Below are positions 5,838 to 9,412 of a stretch of DNA of 9,412 nt, piece after piece. The DNA comes from an uncultured Clostridia bacterium (GTDB taxonomy: Bacteria; Bacillota; Clostridia; Christensenellales; CAG-917), in the NCBI GenBank assembly GCA_947589635.1, contig CANQCC010000058.1:1-9412 (forward strand), read 5' to 3'. The notes under the pieces are model-generated. The model saw nothing but the letters and a program-made list of their open reading frames with translations. It ran no database searches and was not told the origin of the DNA. Numbering within the stretch: the stretch's first letter is position 1; every line of letters begins with the position of its first letter. The translations under genes were made by a program, and so were the position numbers.

Positions 5838-5912
5838 AAGTTTGGTTATGGTAATGCCGAAGGCTTAAAAATTCTTATAAACTCCGCCTCGCAAAGCGTC
5901 GAAAAAAAGCTA

Positions 5913-5941
5913 TTGCAATAAGCGCCTCAATTTGCTATAAT
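5913..5941 (+). promoter_or_regulatory. Promoter of the degenerate-EAL gene
   Basis: TTGCAA at 5913-5918, a 17-nt spacer and a perfect TATAAT at 5936-5941. Transcription would begin near 5948, giving a leader of about 68 nt. A second TATAAT at 5950-5955 has no matching -35. Confidence 0.75.
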
Positions 5942-5962
5942 GGATAGAGTATAATAATACAA

Positions 5963-5990
5963 GTACGCATATCCGTGCGCATATGTGTAC
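5963..5990 (+). promoter_or_regulatory. 5'-leader hairpin before the degenerate-EAL gene
   Basis: GTACGCATAT (5963-5972) pairs with ATATGTGTAC (5981-5990), 10 bp with one G-U, around an 8-nt loop. It occupies most of the leader between the transcription start and the weak SD (GGGGGAA at 6000-6006). It could stabilise the mRNA or tune translation. It does not match a riboswitch consensus that I know. Confidence 0.5.
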
Positions 5991-6015
5991 GAAAATTTTG
6001 GGGGAATAACGCATA

Positions 6016-7776
6016 ATGAACTCCACAGCATACGCAAAAAGGTCGCAATACAAGCCGATTGACATCTTTTTCCGCGGCGTTGCGGACACCAAAAGCAAAA
6101 ACCGCAAGGTGGCGTTTATCGACGCGTTCCAGGTGCTCAACGATCGCTATCTCGGCAGGATGAGCGTATGCAACTATTTTGTCATTGCTGAAAATTCCGT
6201 CCGCGTAAACGAGCTTAATATAATCGCCCTTGAGGAGCTTAAAAATTACGACCTCGTGATGAGGGAAAGTTTTCTTATCCCCGACAACCTTACATATTGC
6301 GTTCCCGTTTCCGTGCGTTTTTTGGAGAACGAGAAGGACTTTGGCGTGCTTGTCGACACACTTAAAGACGGCAAATTCAAGAAGGGCACGCTGATATTGT
6401 CCTTTTTCGGCAATACGCTTGTCAGGCTTGACGACGAGGGGCGCAAGAGGTACAACTACCTGCGCAAATGCGGCTACAAGACCGCGATAGCGGGATTCAA
6501 CGAGGACTATAACTCGCTTGACGTTTTCGGCGATTTCAACTTTGATTATTTAAGGTGCGAGGCGGGCTATTTTGACGCGACTCCGCGTAAAAAGGCGCTG
6601 CTTCAGATGCTCGTAAAGTTTTGCAACGCAAGCAAGATCGGGCTTGTCATGGAAGGCGTGGATTCTCCCGCGCAGCTGAGCAGATTTCGGCGCGAGGGCG
6701 TAAAATACGTGACGGGCAGGGCGGTGTCTAAGCTGTCCCGCTGGGTCACCAACGAATTTCTCGGCGTGCCCGAGCTTAAGGGCGACAAAAAGACGGCGTA
6801 CATCGCAAAACTCAATAAGGAACTCGACGCGAAAAACAAGGCGGAACTTGCGGAGCTTGAAGCCTTGCGCAAGGAAGCGCTCGACCGCATCCGCGAAGAG
6901 GACGGCGAGGGAGTTATGCCCGTGTCGCCTCGTCCGGAACTTGCAAAATCGCCATATCAGGTGAGGCTTGAGCAGCAGCGCAACACCGCGCGCAAGATAG
7001 TGCTCGACATCGTCGAGGAGCAGGCGCACGTCTATGAAAACGACGAGAGCGAGATGGACGAAGATTTTGCACGCGAAGTTTTCAGAGTGAGGTACGAAGG
7101 CGACGTACAAAGCGCGCTCGCCCTGTCCTACGCCTATGAAAACAAGGCGGAAGGCGGCTCCAAACCCAAGGATAAACAGCTCGATTTCCACAAGGACGAC
7201 GAAGGGCACAGGACGGTGGACAGCGACAAGACGGGCGTGGACGCGCCGGAGCGGCCTCTCGACTCCGAGGGCAACAAGGCGCCCACAAAGGTCAAGCGCA
7301 GAAAGGCTGTGCGCGCGGACCTCGACAAGGAGGCCAAGCTGCTTGAGGAATATAAGTCGGGCGGACTTTTCGACGGTCTCGGCATAAACGCGGGCATGAA
7401 GGGCTTCGGCATTACGCTGCACGTCGCAAACGAGGATGAGGACGAGCCGGAACTTGTCGGGCACTACAACGACAACGGGCAATGGGTGGATGAGGACGGC
7501 AACGTCTACAACGGCTATTTCGACAAGGACGGCAAGTGGATAGAGTACGAGCGCTTTGACAGCTCGCAGGAAGGCCACTACAACGAAAACGCGCAATGGG
7601 TGGACGCGGAAGGCAACGTCTATGACGGCTACTTTGACGAGGACGGGCACTGGATAGACTACACCTACAGCAACTCGGAAGGCGAGATAGTCGACAACGG
7701 CTATTTTGACGATAAGATAGGCAAGTGGGTGCCGTTCGGCTATTTTGACGAACAGGGCAACTATCATAAGTTTTGA
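6016..7776 (+). CDS. Degenerate EAL-domain protein with coiled coil, acidic linker and C-terminal GYFD repeats
   Basis: A 586-residue soluble protein in three parts. Residues about 10-245 follow the order of an EAL (c-di-GMP phosphodiesterase) domain: YKPIDIF for the QPIxD start, FIDAFQVLND for the EAL motif, NYFVIAE for the FIPIAE segment, GYKTAIAGFNEDYNSL for GxxIALDDFGTGYSSL, FDYLRCEAGYF for VDxLKIDxSF, and KIGLVMEGVDSPAQLSRFRREGV for LxVVAEGVETxEQLxxLxxxGx. The key catalytic positions are changed: EAL Glu is Asp36, the DD of DDFG is Ala159-Gly160, the KID Lys is Arg180 and the QGY motif is TGR; only Glu213 survives. It is therefore probably not a phosphodiesterase and may be a binding or scaffold domain. 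Residues about 255-300 look like a coiled coil and about 300-480 are charged and probably disordered. Residues 482-586 are aromatic/glycine repeats. The SD is weak (GGGGG), with the ATG 11 nt after it. There is no signal peptide or membrane span. The next gene starts 145 nt downstream. The EAL call is by motif reading only. Confidence 0.8.
   Translation: MNSTAYAKRSQYKPIDIFFRGVADTKSKNRKVAFIDAFQVLNDRYLGRMSVCNYFVIAENSVRVNELNIIALEELKNYDLVMRESFLIPDNLTYCVPVSVRFLENEKDFGVLVDTLKDGKFKKGTLILSFFGNTLVRLDDEGRKRYNYLRKCGYKTAIAGFNEDYNSLDVFGDFNFDYLRCEAGYFDATPRKKALLQMLVKFCNASKIGLVMEGVDSPAQLSRFRREGVKYVTGRAVSKLSRWVTNEFLGVPELKGDKKTAYIAKLNKELDAKNKAELAELEALRKEALDRIREEDGEGVMPVSPRPELAKSPYQVRLEQQRNTARKIVLDIVEEQAHVYENDESEMDEDFAREVFRVRYEGDVQSALALSYAYENKAEGGSKPKDKQLDFHKDDEGHRTVDSDKTGVDAPERPLDSEGNKAPTKVKRRKAVRADLDKEAKLLEEYKSGGLFDGLGINAGMKGFGITLHVANEDEDEPELVGHYNDNGQWVDEDGNVYNGYFDKDGKWIEYERFDSSQEGHYNENAQWVDAEGNVYDGYFDEDGHWIDYTYSNSEGEIVDNGYFDDKIGKWVPFGYFDEQGNYHKF
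7459..7773 (+). repeat. Tandem 38-codon repeat encoding GHYNxNxQWVD...GYFDxDGxWI units
   Basis: Two units of 38 codons lie end to end. Residues 482-519 (GHYNDNGQWVDEDGNVYNGY then FDKDGKWIEY) and residues 520-557 (GHYNENAQWVDAEGNVYDGY then FDEDGHWIDY) are nearly identical in protein and closely similar in DNA. Two shorter half units follow: NGYFDDKIGKWVPF at 561-574 and GYFDEQGNYHKF at 575-586. The core GYFDxxGxW thus recurs at 500, 538, 562 and 575. The pattern superficially recalls choline-binding repeats and the aromatic/glycine-rich EAGR boxes of mycoplasma attachment-organelle proteins, but matches neither consensus as I know it. Confidence 0.85.
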
Positions 7777-7805
7777 CGCTTTCGCGGACCTGAGGCAAGG
7801 CGGAC

Positions 7806-7834
7806 TTGCGCTAGGATCGCGAGGGACATATATG
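7806..7834 (+). promoter_or_regulatory. Weak candidate internal promoter before the acidic membrane-protein gene
   Basis: TTGCGC (7806-7811), 17 nt, TATATG (7829-7834). Both boxes deviate from consensus, and the -10 overlaps a palindrome. The gene at 7922 may instead be read through from 5913. Confidence 0.25.
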
Positions 7835-7884
7835 GCGCCATACGGCGCGCCGCTAAGGCAACAAAGTGCGCGGCAAAACCGCGC
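7831..7884. repeat. Cluster of GC-rich palindromes between the two large genes
   Basis: TATGGCGCCATA (7831-7842) and CGGCGCGCCG (7843-7852) are perfect palindromes directly abutting each other. GCGCGG-CAAAA-CCGCGC (7868-7884) is a 6-bp hairpin 15 nt further on. It is followed by a GCAGAGC-A-run rather than T, so a plus-strand terminator is unlikely. Confidence 0.6.
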
Positions 7885-7921
7885 GGCAGAGCAAAAAAAT
7901 CGACGCTAATAAGGATTTATT

Positions 7922-9106
7922 ATGAGTGACGAGATCGAAAACAACCAAAACTTAGACGATCCCATTGACGGGGAGAGTGAAGCGGAAGTCGAGGACGAGG
8001 CCTACGAGGAGCCTGCCGACGAGCAGGACTATGAGGCCGAAGAAGAGTACGATCCCGAAGAAGGCGACGCCGAGTATGACGAGGGCGCCGGAGAGGAGGA
8101 GTACTACGACGACTACGAGGAGGAACCCGGCGAACCCGCAAAGATGAAGCGGGAGTGGATGAACTCCATCACCACGTCAAAGAAAGTCAAACGCGAGGAG
8201 ATGCGTCGCAGGCTTAAACGCGCGATGCTGTTTATGCTTGTCTTTGCGCTTGTCGTCACATCCGTCGTATACATCATGTTGCTGTTCATCCAGGAAAACA
8301 ACGTGAGGATAACCGCAAAATCCACGGATTCGGACAGGTCCATATCGCTGTCGCTTGACAACAACTACTGGACGCCGTATCTCAACGCGCAAGGCCCGTC
8401 GAGGATGTGGAACATCAGCTACAGCCCTCAATACGACACCGAAACAATGCTTACCGTGGACAATGTCTACGACCTGCTGCGCGCAAACGACGTGCAGATA
8501 GGCATGCGAAACGGCGAAAACTTTATATGCTTTGTGTTTATGTTGCGCAATAACGGCTCCTCCGACGTCAGTATCGACTATGAAATGACGCTTGAAAACG
8601 ACAAGGACAGCGGCCTTCAGAACGCCATTCGCGTCATGTGGGGACAGAGCTTCAAAAACCCGGATAACGTCATAATCGGCGACGGCGAGGACGAAGAGGT
8701 GGACTATACGCACACCGAGGTCACCGTTTACGCCGCGCTCAGCGACAATCCCAAACTTGCCAACACGCTCGCAAACGACGGCAGGTCCGTTGATGAAGGA
8801 TATATCGAATATGTGTCCTATCCCGTCGGCTCCGACCAGTTGAACTACGATTGGAGAGACAACTTTTATGACAAACTTGACGACGACGGCGGCATGAGCT
8901 ACGCCGACGCCACAAGAAACGGCTATATGGTCGTCACTCGCCCCTTTGAAAACACCGAGCACGTCTTCGAAAGATCCGCGACCCTCACTAAAGGCGACAT
9001 CATGTATTGCTATGTCTGCATCTGGCTTGAGGGCAGCGACTTCGATTGCGTGGATAGCGCGTTGGGGGGGTATGTGGGGCTTGGTATTAATTTCCTCGCC
9101 TACTAA
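7922..9106 (+). CDS. Single-pass membrane protein with acidic cytoplasmic tail and predicted extracellular domain
   Basis: A 394-residue protein that I cannot assign to a named family. Residues 1-72 are extremely acidic (about half Asp/Glu) with seven Tyr and no Lys or Arg. Residues 75-100 switch to basic (KKVKREEMRRRLKR). Residues 101-123 form one hydrophobic span (AMLFMLVFALVVTSVVYIML). By the positive-inside rule the acidic tail is cytoplasmic and residues 124-394 are outside. The outer part is beta-rich and Asn/Asp/Tyr-rich. It ends in YVCIWLEGSDFDCVDSALGG (364-383) and LGINFLAY, a WLEGxDxxC...GG ending that resembles, from memory, the C-terminal strands of camelysin/TasA-like or SipW-dependent surface proteins in Clostridia. 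Cys363, Cys366 and Cys376 are close together near that end. AAGGA at 7911-7915 is 6 nt before the ATG. It follows the degenerate-EAL gene by 145 nt in the same direction and may share its transcript. The tail could dock a cytoplasmic partner; this is inference. Confidence 0.8.
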   Translation: MSDEIENNQNLDDPIDGESEAEVEDEAYEEPADEQDYEAEEEYDPEEGDAEYDEGAGEEEYYDDYEEEPGEPAKMKREWMNSITTSKKVKREEMRRRLKRAMLFMLVFALVVTSVVYIMLLFIQENNVRITAKSTDSDRSISLSLDNNYWTPYLNAQGPSRMWNISYSPQYDTETMLTVDNVYDLLRANDVQIGMRNGENFICFVFMLRNNGSSDVSIDYEMTLENDKDSGLQNAIRVMWGQSFKNPDNVIIGDGEDEEVDYTHTEVTVYAALSDNPKLANTLANDGRSVDEGYIEYVSYPVGSDQLNYDWRDNFYDKLDDDGGMSYADATRNGYMVVTRPFENTEHVFERSATLTKGDIMYCYVCIWLEGSDFDCVDSALGGYVGLGINFLAY

Positions 9107-9232
9107 AAAAACCGCCTGTACGGGCGATATACTGCGTCAAAACCCTCTCGCCTCACGGTCACGTACGATTGAGTACGCTCACGCTCGGCGAGAGGGTTTT
9201 TCCTTGTCTCTCATCCCGTACAGACGGTTTTT
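9107..9232 (+). terminator. Nested double inverted repeat with two terminator-like T tails
   Basis: An inner perfect 14-bp stem (AAAACCCTCTCGCC at 9139-9152 with 9187-9200, followed by T) is enclosed by an outer stem. The outer stem pairs AAAAACCG-c-CTGTACGGG (9107-9124) with CCCGTACAG-a-CGGTTTTT (9215-9232), 17 bp with one mismatch and also ending in T. The inner loop holds a further CGTAC-GATTGA-GTACG hairpin (9162-9177). It begins directly after the stop codon of the membrane-protein gene and could terminate it at either T tail. Confidence 0.75.
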
Positions 9233-9262
9233 ACGATATCAATAGGGCGATATACTTCGTCA
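9122..9262 (+). repeat. 18-nt direct repeat flanking the terminator structure
   Basis: GGGCGATATACTGCGTCA (9122-9139) recurs as GGGCGATATACTTCGTCA (9245-9262) with one mismatch, 123 nt apart. The first copy bridges the outer and inner stems of the nested structure. The second copy lies beyond it. Confidence 0.7.
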
Positions 9263-9264
9263 GA

Positions 9265-9362
9265 GCTTTCTTATATACGAACGTCAACTGTGTCCGAGTT
9301 TACCGCAACCTCTGTCTGGGCTTTCTTATACGCGGACGTCAGCCGTGTCCGAGCTGTACCGC
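9265..9362 (+). repeat. Diverged direct repeat of about 42 bp
   Basis: The unit at 9265-9306 (GCTTTCTTAT...ACGTCA...GTGTCCGAG...TACCGC) recurs at 9320-9362 with substitutions and small length changes. Shared blocks are GCTTTCTTAT, ACGTCA, GTGTCCGAG and ACCGC. No credible gene covers it. Confidence 0.6.
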
Positions 9363-9412
9363 GGAGCGAAGCGGGATATACAAACGTACGCAGTGAGGGC
9401 GGATCTGTACCC

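Noticed and set aside
6550..7767. 405-codon open frame on the minus strand
   Set aside because: Antisense to the EAL/GYFD gene. Its protein is low-complexity Val/Ala/Arg/His, as expected from reverse-reading acidic GA-rich codons.
8177..8962. 261-codon open frame on the minus strand
   Set aside because: Antisense shadow of the membrane-protein gene, with no SD or family signal.

Overview
The window looks like a chromosomal segment of an anaerobic Bacillota (Clostridia-type, possibly gut-associated) bacterium of intermediate GC content. This is inferred from strong Shine-Dalgarno sites, sigma-A-like promoters, a paired Fe-S scaffold and GGGtGRT gene, a TM1586-type nitroreductase and a tRNA with an encoded CCA. 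No species can be assigned from sequence reading alone. Almost all genes lie on the + strand. The exceptions are one tRNA and one doubtful small ORF.

Layout: (1) 1-1258 is the 3' part of an M20 metallopeptidase, whose N-terminus lies before the window, closed by a perfect 14-bp terminator. (2) 1361-3250 is a two-gene operon with its own promoter. It encodes a NifU/IscU-like Fe-S scaffold and a GGGtGRT-family protein and ends in a terminator. The scaffold mRNA appears to have an unusually long SD-to-start spacing that a hairpin would close up. (3) 3251-3800 is mostly non-coding with one doubtful 66-codon minus-strand ORF. (4) 3805-4434 is an unrecognised hypothetical protein. (5) 4440-4790 is non-coding and packed with dyads, including three related terminator-like modules (two on +, one on -). 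The minus-strand copy terminates tRNA-Leu(GAG), which occupies 4791-4874. (6) 5074-5780 is a TM1586-type nitroreductase with a near-consensus promoter and a very short leader. (7) 5913-9106 carries two large genes. The first is a degenerate (probably non-catalytic) EAL-domain protein with a coiled coil, an acidic linker and C-terminal aromatic/glycine GYFD repeats. The second is a single-pass membrane protein with a very acidic, tyrosine-containing cytoplasmic tail and a predicted extracellular domain. (8) 9107-9412 is non-coding, with a nested double inverted repeat and two families of direct repeats.

The most interesting part is the 6016-9106 pair. A catalytically dead c-di-GMP-phosphodiesterase-like fold carrying an unrecognised repeat domain sits next to a membrane protein whose cytoplasmic tail could be its partner. 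That functional link is inference. The intergenic repeats and the hairpin-bridged ribosome binding site are the other non-standard signals.
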